In this document: positions 1 to 11,774 of the stretch, in pieces
How positions within the stretch are numbered: the stretch's first letter is position 1
Layout: every line of letters starts with the position of its first letter
NCBI GenBank assembly: GCA_015039465.1
Contig: MU130624.1
Location: 66,975-99,916 of the forward strand
Direction of reading: 5' to 3'
Source of the DNA: Phlegmacium glaucopus
Taxonomy: Eukaryota > Basidiomycota > Agaricomycetes > Agaricales > Cortinariaceae
Length of the DNA: 32,942 bases
Made by a program: the position numbers and the translations under genes
The notes under the pieces: generated by a model
What the model was told of the DNA's origin: nothing
The model's input: only the letters and a program-made list of their open reading frames with translations
The model's database searches: none

Positions 1-318
1 CAGTCTCGCCTTCCGTTTGGCGTTAGTATTATATTTCTCTGCTCTATTTTCACTTATTGACTCGCATATAGTCAAGGTCAGGCGACCCTGGCACCATCCA
101 CAATAGAGCTGAGCTTCATGGTGGTACGCAATATGATATCCACCCGCATGGTGTGCGTGACCCTATCCCCTCCTGCATTCTCAATTTTAACGCGCATATA
201 GTCACACTCTTTCTCTTCGCAGCGTTCATTGCACGCAAACGCGGACAGGGCTAGCCCTGCGAACACCTTAGGATCATCACAGTTCCATGAGTCCACACAC
301 CGCGCTCGGCATGAACGA
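1..318. other. 5' non-coding part of the retroelement
   Basis: This stretch lies upstream of the first ATG of the gag frame. It contains a 12-nt direct repeat, CGCATATAGTCA, at 63-74 and 193-204. A pyrimidine-rich stretch ending in CAG (about 205-222) could be a splice acceptor for the gag reading frame, which is open from 202. No terminal repeat could be confirmed inside the window. Confidence 0.4.
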
Positions 319-1452
319 ATGGCTGCGCCATTTGATGACAATGTTCCAGCATCCCCACCACATATGTCCCCAACTCTTCCACCACAGCCGGGTATCAACG
401 CAGACCTCATTGCTGCAATCGCATCAGCCTTAGGCCCCGCCTTGTCAAATGTCCCTGTTAACGCAGCTCTCATGCCTACTTCACGAAAGTTCTTCTCTCG
501 AGTCATCACGAACACCACCAGCAAGCTGCCCATTGCAGTTATCAAAGAGCTCCGGAGTGGTTTCAAAAACTACATTCCCCTTTCCCTTTGTACACATAAG
601 GCTTGCTTGAACGCAACGCGCTCTGGTGATGCCTTCGATACTGAAATTGGAATGAACGACAAGGGGGAGATCAGGATGAAACAGAAGACTTTAACGGCAG
701 CAAAGGACTATTCCCTGTCTACGGACGACTTTACCGAAATTTGCGAGAACTTTACCCGAGGCATGCGTAAATATCTCATTTTCGGGGATGACATCCAACC
801 TGGGTGCCAGCGAGCCCTGGACTGCACCGATATGTTCCAGGAGTTTTTCAGCATCATTGCTGCACGACCCGATTACACGCAAGATTGGCCCGCTTATTGA
901 GGTTACATCATCGAAGCTTACACTTCGTGGATTGGAAGGAGAGACGACTCATTTGGCCTTATCTTCGACGAGCACTTATTCCACAAGTACAAAATGAGGA
1001 CTCTTATACCTTCCTTGCTCGAGCAACTACGTCAACCTTTGAACACCCCCTCATCCTTTCCATCCTCCAAGTCAAATAGCGCCTTCAGCGGCAGGGGGAA
1101 AGGTCGAGGCCTGATGGGGGGCAACACCTTCGTGTCCAATCGAGGAGGCTACCATGCCCCGCATTTTCCCGCATCCTTTTCTTCGTCCTTTCATTCCCAC
1201 CAGCCATCCATCCCGTTCCGTTGTTACCTCTGCGGTGACGCCCACTCCCACAAGGATCACCAAGGCAGTGCAAAACGACTTGTCACCAATGAGCAGGGGA
1301 AGTGGGTCGACCGCCTCCTTGGAAACAAAATTGTGTGTATCGCATTTAACGTCTCCGCCTTGGGCTGCCGACGAGGGGCCAGCTGCTCCTACAGCCACTC
1401 TTGTTCATTGTGCGGAGACCTGTCCCATGGGTCCGCCAGGTGCGCTGCCTGA
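319..1452 (+). pseudogene. Gag-like nucleocapsid protein with an in-frame TGA
   Basis: The frame is open from 202, and the first ATG is at 319. It runs to a TGA at 898-900, then continues open in the same frame to the TGA at 1450-1452. Reading through, the product would be about 377 aa. The distal part has a Gly/Arg/Ser-rich stretch (about 1080-1150), a CYLCGDAHSH zinc-finger-like motif and, at the C-terminus, a canonical CCHC zinc knuckle (CX2CX4HX4C, CSLCGDLSHGSARC) after a CCCH-like GCRRGASCSYSH. This arrangement fits the RNA-binding Gag of fungal YR retroelements. The single stop looks like a CGA-to-TGA change and should make this copy defective. The 3' end overlaps the RT frame by 26 nt. 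Confidence 0.7.
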
Positions 1453-2998
1453 TGACATTTTCCCCATAGTCACCAAGCTGAAAGCCGATGCTTGGGAAAT
1501 CGCCTTGAGGAATGCCGGCATCCTCAACGACTTCTACGATATTCCGGTAGGCCTCAGGGAAGGCTTTTTCTGTGGTTTAGAACATTTTTCTCTCTCTTGC
1601 ACTTTCATACCCGACAACCATTACACATCCAAGGAGGATGAAGATTTTGTTACTTCGAAATACGCTGAAGAAATTGCGCTTGGTAGATTATCCCAGGGTT
1701 ATGACCCTCAAAGACTTTTTTCTCTCATTGGGCACTTTCGTACCGCCCCTTTAGCTGTCATTGACCAAGCTGGCAACAAGCGTCGTGTTATTGTAAATCA
1801 TTCCTATCCCAAGAATAAACACTGTATTAATCTCAAAACATTACCTCGCGATCCCTCATCTTCTAAATACATTGTCGACCCCACAGAAATCTCCATCAAC
1901 ACCATTATAGATTCGAAGAAGTTTCAATGTTTGTGGGGCTCGTTTTCTGAATGCTATCTGCTGGTTGCAGACACACCTGAAGGGTCACAGGCAGCGGTTT
2001 TCGATGTTGATTCAGCATTCCAAAATATTCCCATCCATCCCTCAGCGCGACGATTCCTTGCAATAATGATCAAGGGCCTCATTCATCTCGACCATGTCTT
2101 CAATTTTGGTGCCTCTCCTTCGCCGGGAATATTCGGCAGAGTAGCTGATGCACTGGTCCAGATATTTCTGGCCCGAGGTATTGAGGCGGTCATAAAATGG
2201 GTCGATGATTTCATTTTCCTGCGGTACCCTCGCAAAAAACTATCAGACGGCTCTTACGAATTCGCTTATTCCTCTCAACTCATATGGGACATTGCGCAGG
2301 AATTGGGATGGCCGTGGTCCCCTGCAAAGTTCGTCGACTTTTCATCCGCTTTTATGTACATCGGTTTTCGGTGGGATCTATCGTTAAAAACGGTCGAACT
2401 CCCTTTGAAGAAACGGATCAAGTACCTTGATCGCATCTCCACTTGGTGCCTCGGATCTCTTCATACTGCGAAGGAGGCTGAGAAGGTCATTGGGACTCTA
2501 AACCATGTCTGCTTGGTGGTCCCAGATGGGCGTTCCCGTCTTGTTACGCTATACAAATTCCAAGGGGGATTCAAAATGAATGCATCGAGTGACACGAAGC
2601 ACAGATTATCAGCAAGCATCTCAGACGATATGACATGGTGGCGACAACGCCTTCAGGATGACTTTGTCGGCATGAAAATCATACGGCCCCCCAAACCTTC
2701 AGGCACAAATTCATTCGTCAACGCATCAACTAGTTGGGGCATAGGCCTTGTTCTTGATGGAAGGTGGCTCGCATGGAAGTTCAAGGAAGGTTGGAAAGCC
2801 AAGGGTAGAGACATAGGCTGGGCAGAGATGGTTGCGGTAGAGCTGGCCGTCCGAACATTGCTCTCTGGCAAATTTTCAAATTGCCACATAATTGTTCGCT
2901 CAGACAATAGAGGTGTGGTTGGGGCATTGGGAGCAGGACGTTCTAGGGGGACACAACAAAATGCAATTCTTCGTGAGATTGTGAAGCTTATTCAGGAG

Positions 2999-3006
2999 CA
3001 CAACCT
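2999..3006. repeat. Left 8-bp target-site duplication (CACAACCT)
   Basis: CACAACCT stands immediately left of the insertion and again at 5107-5114. Eight base pairs is the typical hAT target duplication. Confidence 0.92.
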
Positions 3007-3023
3007 TAGTGATGCCAAAGTTC
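3007..3023 (+). repeat. Left TIR of the hAT-like element
   Basis: TAGTGATGCCAAAGTTC, the perfect inverted partner of 5090-5106. Confidence 0.92.
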
Positions 3024-3470
3024 GGTTCCGAACTGGCGCAAGAACCGAGAACCGAAAGAACCGAACCGTCGGTTCAGGTTCAGTTCAGTTCGGTCCAAGG
3101 ATCTTGGACTATCGGTCCGGTTCTCGGTTCTCGTATTTCTAAGATTTTGAGAACCGGGTTCGAACCGGTTCGAACCGAACTTTATGTATTTTTTTTTTCT
3201 TAATTTTTCCGCATAAAATTGAATTTATGAATCTATAAAGTATTGTTAGGCGCCCGACCCAATGTTTTGGATTTCGGAGTTTGAAAAAATCCGCTTTAAA
3301 CAACTCCCGTATCAACGTTGACAACACCAACAATGCTAACAACACCACAACGACACCAATAACGCCAACAACTCCCCACTGGGAGTTATTTTTGGTAAAT
3401 TTCTTGATTCAATTAATGTACTATGACAGCACACAGAAATGACAACTTGAACCATGGGCACGGACGACGA

Positions 3471-4320
3471 TGACGAGCACCGGTACTACCTTGCCAGTAT
3501 TTTAAATTTAAATTTAAATCTAATATAACCTACTACAGACAAACAACAAACAACGAATCAAGGACAATGAATGGACGAATGCCGAGCACAACGATGACGA
3601 GCACCGGTACTACCTCAGGCCGGTATTTTTTTTAAAATTTAAATTTAAATCTAATATAACCTACTACAGACAAACGACAAACGACAAACGCCAAAAATGG
3701 GTGAACGAACATAAACAAGCGACGACAAACGATTGAAACAAGGACAATGAATGAACGAATGCCGTGCACAACGATGACGAGCACCGGTACTACCTTCGCT
3801 GGTATTTTTTTTAGAAATTTAGGTTTAAATCTAATTTAACCTACTACAGACAAACAACGAACAACGAACGCCAAAAAAGGATGAACGAACATAAACAAAC
3901 GACGACGAACGGTTGAAACAAGGACAATGAATGGGCGAATGCCGAGCACAACGATGACGAGCACCGGTACTACCTTCGCTGGTATTTTTTGTAGAAATTT
4001 AAATTTAAATCTAATTTAACCTACTACAGACAAATGACGAACAACGAACACCAAAAAAGGATGAATGAACATAAACAAACGACGACGAACGAATGAACCA
4101 GGGACAATGAATGGACGAATGCCGAGCAGAACGATGACAAGCACCGGTACTACCTTCGCCGGTATTTCCTTTAAGATTTAAATTTAAATCTAACTTGAAT
4201 ATAAACTACTACAGACAAACGATGAACAACGAATGCTAACAATGGATGAACGAACATAAACAAACGACGACGAACGAATGAACCAAAGACAACCAATGGA
4301 CGAATGAAAGAACAACGACA
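3471..4320. repeat. Tandem repeat array with a 180-bp period
   Basis: The block ACGATGACGAGCACCGGTAC recurs at about 3591, 3771, 3951 and 4131 (last copy with one change), exactly 180 bp apart. An earlier copy at about 3471 is only 120 bp upstream of the next. Each unit contains AAATTTAAATTTAAATCTAA, then CTACTACAGACAAA and GAACGAACATAAACAA-type stretches. The array lies wholly inside the hAT-like element. Confidence 0.9.
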
Positions 4321-4370
4321 ATGGACGAATGGATGGCAACGACAATGGACGAATCAACTCCTTACCGGGG

Positions 4371-4700
4371 GAATTATCTTTGGTAAGTTTCTTATATTCT
4401 TGGCACGCATTTTTTTGAAATCAAAATTTAATTCTAATGTAGTATAGGACAGACAAATGACGACGAGACATGAACGAGCATGGACACACGACCGCAAATG
4501 AACAAACGGAACACAAACGAATGAACAAACGGCGAATAAACGACGAACGAACATTATCTTTGGTAAGTTTCTTATATTCTTGGCACGCGTTGTTTTGAAA
4601 TCAAAATTAAATTCTAATGTAGTATAGGACAGACAAATGACGACGAGACATGAACGAGCATGGACACACGACCGCAAATGAATGAACGGAACATGAACAA
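4371..4700. repeat. Second tandem duplication, also 180-bp period
   Basis: The segment starting TTATCTTTGGTAAGTTTCTT at about 4374 is repeated at about 4554 with few changes through the GGACACACGACCGCAAATGA stretch. The offset is again 180 bp, although the unit sequence differs from the upstream array. Confidence 0.88.
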
Positions 4701-5089
4701 ATGAACAAACAGCGAATGGACAACAAATGAACATGAACAAACAACGATGAGTGAATGAATATGAACAAATGAACAAACAGATGATGAATGAGTAAAATGA
4801 ATGATGAATGAACGGGAACCATGCCAACACCAGGTGGTGGTGTTAATGAATGGACAAATGAGGGGTCTAGTAGTGTACTAGTAGCTCATTAAAGTACCCC
4901 CATATTGTATTGAAATAATATAATTTAAATTCTTTTTATCGGTTCAACAGTTCGAACCGGTTCTAGAACCGGACTGAACCGACAGAACCGGTTCTATCGG
5001 TTCTGGTTCCAGTTCTGGTTCAGTTCAGCAACACAGCCTTCGGTTCGGTTCTCGGTTCTTCAAAAATGGTTGAAGAACCGAACTGAACT

Positions 5090-5106
5090 GAACTTTGGCA
5101 TCACTA
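5090..5106 (-). repeat. Right TIR of the hAT-like element
   Basis: GAACTTTGGCATCACTA, the exact reverse complement of 3007-3023. Confidence 0.92.
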
Positions 5107-5114
5107 CACAACCT
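5107..5114. repeat. Right 8-bp target-site duplication (CACAACCT)
   Basis: Exact copy of 2999-3006. The RNase H reading frame resumes here. Confidence 0.92.
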
Positions 5115-5346
5115 GTGGATTTCTTCAGTTTGGGTCCCGACTTTAGAGAATGAGGCGGACGGTCCCTCACGGGGCATATTTCCACACAGATCATCACTTT
5201 ACGCTTTCCCACCCAAGTTGCCATTTCATCTGTTAGAATTCATACACAAACCAGTAGACTATCATAATTTATAAATATAATGACTGGTGCCCATTTGGAC
5301 GATAGACAGCTTTGCAAGTATCCCAGCCGGCATCGCAATTACACTG

Positions 5347-6591
5347 ATGTTCGCTTTCCCCTTATTCCCCTCTCTCGTTGTTGCCATTACAATGCCACCT
5401 TTTAGGCAGCCTCAATTCTCTGCTCGTACCGACACAGCTACTTTCAGTATTTCCCAACTAGCACAGCTTCATGGTTCCAACATTCCTTACCATCGTTTCA
5501 GACCCCAACCATACCCTCGCTGGACCCCTGTTCCTTGCACAAATATTCAACGGCCAAACTTGATGCTGCCGCCCGACTTAATGCAAAAAATCCACCTGAC
5601 CCAGGGGGCCTCTACCAACAAATCCACATTGTCGAAAGACGCGAGTAGGTTGCAAGAGTTTCTGGGCTTATGTGAGCGTCTCGGTATCCATAGGAAGGCG
5701 GCACTCCCTGCTAGGGAGGATTTGCTCGTTGCTTGGGCCTCATCATTTGCAGGCCATCTGGCGGGACGGACTGTAAGCGCTAAACTTGCCGCCATCAAAA
5801 AGGAACACGATAGACTCGGTTTGATTTGGCTGGGTGGGGGACTGCTACGCCGAACTCTCAAAGGAGTGGAGGAGCTTAGACCCCCCTCTTCATTTTACAA
5901 CAAAAGGGCCCCCGTAACGATCGCAATGCTCAACGATTTAAATGTTGGCCTCAACCGATCTTCAGGCTTGGACAATTGTATCCGGGCTATTTGCTTTCTA
6001 TCATTCTTCTGTCAACTTCGCATAGGCGAAATTCTACCCCCCACTCAGGACCTTAAAAAATTCAACCCACATCGTCATGCCACTTTCAGCCATATTGCCG
6101 AATCTACAGCTACAAACGGTGCCTGCAACCTCCACCTTCCTTGGTCTAAAACCCAGAAGGCACAGGGTGACGATGTGTGGATTCCCCGTCAAGAAGCACC
6201 CTTGGATCCAATTCACGCGATGCACAAGCACTTTATCAAGAACAAACTCTCGATCAACCACCCCTTGTCAGCATATCGTGACATACACAATAACTTGGTT
6301 ACGCTCACACGACTAAAATTCATACATCGTATCAACCAGATTCTCCAGGCTACCAAGAAGGGATATCCGCGTATCACTGGCCACTGCTTTCGTATTGGCG
6401 GGACCACCTTCTATCTCGTTTCTGGGGTCCCACCTGATATGGTAAAGAGATTTGGGCGGTGGCGTTCACATGCCTTTCTGGAATATTGGCGTTGTCTCGA
6501 CTATCTTGGCAAGATTCACATAGATATGCTTCCGCTCAACCTTCAGCCGCAATTGCAGCGTCATGCAATGAGAAACATTCCCAAGGCTTGA
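5347..6591 (+). CDS. Tyrosine recombinase of the retroelement
   Basis: This is the third gene of the retroelement and is uninterrupted. It lies 72 nt after the stop of the RT-RNase H frame. ATG candidates are 5347 and 5392, giving 414 or 399 aa. The frame is open from 5284, and the earlier choice is only a preference. The catalytic residues of tyrosine recombinases appear in order: Arg in CQLRIGEIL (about 6019), the HxxR box in GHCFRIGG (6382-6393), GRWRSHAF (about 6454-6477) and the nucleophile Tyr in EYWR (6484-6486). An N-terminal SAM-like helical region (STLSKDASRLQEFLGLC) precedes them. The enzyme would integrate a circular cDNA copy by site-specific recombination, so no target duplication is expected. 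It appears intact, although the upstream genes are broken. Confidence 0.88.
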   Translation: MFAFPLFPSLVVAITMPPFRQPQFSARTDTATFSISQLAQLHGSNIPYHRFRPQPYPRWTPVPCTNIQRPNLMLPPDLMQKIHLTQGASTNKSTLSKDASRLQEFLGLCERLGIHRKAALPAREDLLVAWASSFAGHLAGRTVSAKLAAIKKEHDRLGLIWLGGGLLRRTLKGVEELRPPSSFYNKRAPVTIAMLNDLNVGLNRSSGLDNCIRAICFLSFFCQLRIGEILPPTQDLKKFNPHRHATFSHIAESTATNGACNLHLPWSKTQKAQGDDVWIPRQEAPLDPIHAMHKHFIKNKLSINHPLSAYRDIHNNLVTLTRLKFIHRINQILQATKKGYPRITGHCFRIGGTTFYLVSGVPPDMVKRFGRWRSHAFLEYWRCLDYLGKIHIDMLPLNLQPQLQRHAMRNIPKA

Positions 6592-8355
<1,764 letters not shown>

Positions 8356-8587
8356 TACTGGCAATATATAATAGGTAGTTTCTTGTTTGCTATATAGATG
8401 CATCCCACTCTCAAATACTTTCTTTTCAACCGTAAATTTTGATGGATAATTAACGCTGATGCATGAAAGAAGGTTCTAATTCAGGTTAGTGGTGACATAG
8501 TCAGATTTTTTTTTGAATTTAAATGCTCGACACAACAACCATTCGCGGGGTATAATCTACAAGGTCTACATATCAGCATAGTATCAA

Positions 8588-10401
8588 TTATACCATAGCT
8601 TGGGTCATAGCAAGTAGCACAGCTGAGCAGCCAGAACTCGGAAGGTAAACTAAAGATCCAGCGCAAAATCCCCATACATTAGTTTGACCATCGACACCGA
8701 GAACAGGAGGGCCAATGTAAGTTGACGGGCTAAGAGGATTGGGCTATGTGTTATACCAATGTGGTTACAAGGGAGACGATTTCTCTTTAGCATTTGAGGG
8801 CAAGTTATACAGGGCTATTTACTCACCTGAGGGCAATATTGAGTGAATGGCACGGGTGAAGGGCCAGTACCGGGTATTTGGAAGAATTGGTTACCTCCAG
8901 CGAGGGGTTGGATTGAGACTGCACTAAAGAAGCCGTTGAAAGAAAGTTCTTGAATGCTGCTCAATCCTTCTCCTCCTATGCTGTACACATGAGGGTCATT
9001 TGACAGTCTCGTCTACGAATAGCGGTGCAAAATCAGCCATAGGGGTCTATAGTCATAATGCGACCAAGGCGAAACTACTCACACCAAGGACCAATGTCGA
9101 TGCCTGTCCCGGGTGTGCTGGTAGTTCAATACTTCCCAGCTGTACAGGGGCACTAACTTGTGCACCAGGTGAAGGAGGCACAAACACAGCAACTAGGTCG
9201 AAGTTGAACGGGTTACCAAGCCCCAAGCATGCAGAGAGGGTTATCGGCGGCGCGGTGGAGTCAACATAGATAGCAAGACGGTTGCCCGCGCCACACAGCT
9301 CCATGTCGTTCGCCACACAGGTCATAGCACAGTCTGTATCAGGTGTCAATACAGCCAAAGCCATGTACGTATCACACCCTAGCGGTCACTGATCAGCATA
9401 TCTGGAGCACGACGAGATGGACGGAACTAACAGCATTCTTGACCGAATTCCAAGCCGGCAATCACGAATCCCGAAGCTTTGCAGGCACTGGTACAGCTCT
9501 CAGCAGTTACTCCTCCGGAAACCGTGAGTTGATGTTGTAAGGAGCGCGGGGCACCATTAACTGCATCCCTATCATAGTTGGCAGTTGTGATTATCAGAAA
9601 GCCGTGGTTAATTCCTAGGATACGCACTGATAACAGCCTTGATATTGGTAGGTTCCTGCCGTCTGTACAATGGTTCCCGTCGAAGGTGGAGGAGGCGGAG
9701 GCGGAGGGATGCCTGTTGCAGCCGAACTGGAATTATTTCGAAATATTGTCAAAGATTGTTTTATTTGATCGCTCAAGACCTACTTTTGGAAAATGTTGAT
9801 TGCATTGCTGCCACCACAGATCTCATCGGGATTGCCGGTGCAGGGCATGTTACAACTACTCGATGAAATGGGTGCTCCTGTGGATTCAATTACGTTGTCA
9901 CAGTCTAGAAATATAATCTCTTTATTAATGCCATCAAATGAAATGAAGAAGGGCGAAGGTGGACTTACAACACTCCTAATGAACATCATGAAATTCGTGG
10001 TTTTTTTCGAGAACGCCGAACAAAATAGAACATACCCGAGCGAATTCGACTCCTGCAAAGATGTATTCCCCTGGCGTACAGAATGCAAGGCAGGATTCAA
10101 TTGTCATGTTACTAACGCTTGTGAAGGAAGCAATCCTGAGCGTTCGTGAAGCGGGGGTGTCACTAAAAATACCCCTAGTCACTTTGGGAAAACGTGGAAC
10201 GCTGTAGAGACAAACCTGTAGCACCCGATGGAAGACCAGCCTGCGGGAAGGCTCTCTGACTGACGTGCATCGATAACCGGGGACGCGTGCACAGAGAACT
10301 ATATGAGATATCATCGTTAGAAGTGTGTGAATTGTGCAATCAAAGGGACATACGAGAGCGGCTCCAGCAAAAGCAGCGAGCAAAGACTTTTTGGAAATCA
10401 T
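8588..10401 (-). CDS. Secreted protein with two WSC domains
   Basis: Ten exons fit on the minus strand: 10354-10401, 10216-10298, 10036-10162, 9969-9975, 9784-9904, 9628-9726, 9432-9568, 9083-9378, 8827-9012 and 8588-8743. They sum to 1260 nt, in frame, 419 aa. The N-terminus (MISKKSLLAAFAGAALFS...) is a signal peptide. WSC domain 1 runs from GWSSIGCYSD to ICGGSNAINIF with an ECYCDN core. A short proline run and a Thr-containing linker follow, then WSC domain 2 from GCYQDAV to ELCGAGNRLAIY with ECWCD. The C-terminal ~190 residues contain few Cys and a hydrophobic tail, SAVLLAMTQAMV, possibly a remnant of a membrane or GPI signal. WSC domains bind carbohydrate, so a cell-wall or extracellular glycan role is likely. 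Introns sit next to the ECxC cores and create a 7-nt microexon. A TATA-like site lies 62-68 nt upstream. Confidence 0.88.
9969..9975 (-). other. 7-nt microexon of the WSC gene
   Basis: GAGTGTT lies between a TTAG acceptor and a GTAAGT donor. It encodes the Glu-Cys of the ECYC core of the first WSC domain. Skipping it would break both the frame and the disulfide pattern. Confidence 0.8.
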
Positions 10402-10462
10402 TGCCCCTTGAACAAGCGAAGTTGGTTTTGAAGCTGCAGACTCAGTGAGGACGCTTGCCCCA

Positions 10463-10469
10463 TTTTATA
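10463..10469 (-). promoter_or_regulatory. TATA-like box of the WSC gene
   Basis: TATAAAA on the minus strand, 62-68 nt upstream of the ATG at 10401, a plausible core-promoter position. Confidence 0.45.
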
Positions 10470-11700
10470 TCAAAATTATTCTGACTTCAGGCACGCATGA
10501 TGGTTTGCGGTGATAAATTCACCTGTTTGACACCTTGTTGATGAGTGTCAGAATGCTGATAGATAGACAGCCTCCTCGTACGTGAAGGTGAGAGTCTAAC
10601 TTACGAATAGCACCAACTTCGGCTTGCATATCATCTACAGGCCAGCTTGTTGATTGTGCATTTCCAATAACCTATCCTATCGTTAGGCTGCAATGGACCT
10701 CGGGTGACCGCGAATACCCGTATTATTCAGAACGGCTTTAATTTCGTATAGGATTCAGACAGAAATCTTACCCAAACTTCTTGTGGAAATGTCAGAGGAT
10801 AGTGACATTCATGATTCGTCTGCCAGTCGTTCCACGATGATCGCACGACGATTACCACGCTTTGTGAAAATGGCGAGATTTTCAAAAAATTCCACGTGAA
10901 CCCTGTGCCTGAGCAAACAAAGGAGCACAGCTAGATAGCTTCGTCCTTCGTTCTGCTCTCTCACCTGGGAGGAATTCAGTGCTGTTTCATGATCGCCTCT
11001 CCCATGTGTCCTTCCTCATCTATAATATGTTATCCGCCGACCAAAATCGCTATACCGAAGAATAAACACGTGTGATTGATCGATGAACCGGACCTTCGAA
11101 GTTCGTACTAGCTGGATGTCGAATCTCGATGGGTCAGAGCTCGCGAGATGGTTGAGATGGAGGCTTTGACTTGTCTAATATCAAGTAACAACTTCTGTTG
11201 GATTTCATGGAGGTAGAGGGAGGGGTCGGCATCTATGAAAGTTTGGATAAAGCTGATATTGTCATCGCTGGGGATGCAAGGAGCAGCCTTTCGGGTAGTA
11301 TCTCACTGTCATTCACCACCTAGTCTTTTCACTATGTTATAAATGGATACTTCATGGATCGTATTGGCCAACGCTATGTACAGAGGGGCGATTATCAAAT
11401 CATCCAACTGGAGAGTGAGCAGGTCATTGATCGCTCTGCCATTGTCCAGGCTGTGAAAGAAGGCGAAACACTTGAGGATGAGCGTCATCTTGAGGCCAAA
11501 TGCTGCAGTGAAGGACGATGGTCCACGCTGCTCCAGGCTTAATACCGCTCCATCCGAGGGCACATGGGATTAGATGGTGATCAACGTCAACGTTCAAACG
11601 TTCATCAATCATTATTAATTATTTTCCATGCGATACTGAATGTATAAATATATGTAACAGTATCCGGTGCTCCGGTCGTTTTTCCATACACCAGGTCCCT
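10470..11700. other. Gene-poor stretch, no supported gene
   Basis: Short open frames exist on both strands (for example 11354-11542 plus and 11309-11563 minus), but they overlap each other and show no recognisable motif or intron structure. The part next to 10.4 kb is presumably the upstream region of the WSC gene. Confidence 0.4.
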
Positions 11701-11774
11701 ACAGAAGAGGTAAAGCTTGGCCTTCGAGTTGGTAGTATTCCAAATGCAGCGGGAGAAACTCCGAACATGAAGCT

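Larger units (their letters stand above)
3007..5106. mobile_element. 2100-bp hAT-like non-autonomous transposon
   Basis: The element starts TAGTGATGCCAAAGTTC and ends with the exact reverse complement, a perfect 17-bp TIR. It is flanked by the perfect 8-bp duplication CACAACCT. Both the TIR start and the target length are hAT hallmarks. Both ends carry dense GGTTC/GAACC subterminal repeats (about 3020-3175 and 4935-5085), such as hAT transposases often bind. The interior is AT-rich and repetitive, and no transposase gene is visible. The long minus-strand open frame at 4354-4830 is translated satellite sequence. It inserted in the RNase H domain of the retrotransposon, so it is the younger element. 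Confidence 0.92.
1427..5274 (+). pseudogene. Reverse transcriptase-RNase H, split by a hAT-like insertion
   Basis: The likely start is the ATG at 1427, overlapping the end of gag. Upstream sequence in this frame is open but is shadowed by gag. RT motifs are clear: motif A (VFDVDSAFQNIPIHP, about 2000-2035), motif B (GASPSPGIFGR, about 2108-2140) and motif C (KWVDDFIFL, about 2197-2223, a VDD variant). RNase H follows (NASTSWGIG, GWAEMVAVELAV, RSDNRGVVGAL, about 2720-2945). The reading frame is broken at 3007 by a 2100-bp insertion. When the insertion and one 8-bp target copy are discounted, the same frame resumes with the end of RNase H (VWVPTLENEADGPSRG) and stops at 5272-5274. The first RNase H catalytic Asp of the usual DAS motif is Asn here, so the enzyme may have been impaired before it was split. 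Confidence 0.85.
1..6591 (+). mobile_element. DIRS/Ngaro-type tyrosine-recombinase retrotransposon, interrupted
   Basis: The gene order gag-like, RT-RNase H, tyrosine recombinase on one strand, with no integrase or aspartic protease visible, is that of tyrosine-recombinase retroelements (DIRS/Ngaro type), which are common in Agaricomycetes. I saw no methyltransferase or hydrolase domain, so DIRS and Ngaro are not separated. The outer ends are not resolved. The left end may lie outside the window, and the right end lies between 6592 and the kinase start at 6924. A 13-15 nt similarity between 1-15 and 6756-6768 (CAGTC..GCCTTCCG) might belong to split terminal repeats but is weak. Without the inserted hAT-like element the retroelement would be about 4.5 kb. 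Gag has a stop codon and RNase H is broken, so this copy is non-autonomous. Confidence 0.85.

Noticed and set aside
78..566. 162-codon minus-strand open frame at the left edge
   Set aside because: It is antisense to the gag-like gene, lacks any domain, and the plus strand has zinc-knuckle evidence in the same transcription unit.
4354..4830. 158-codon minus-strand frame rich in Cys, Phe and His
   Set aside because: It is translation of the 180-bp tandem repeat and repeats itself internally; no start context, domain or intron supports a gene.
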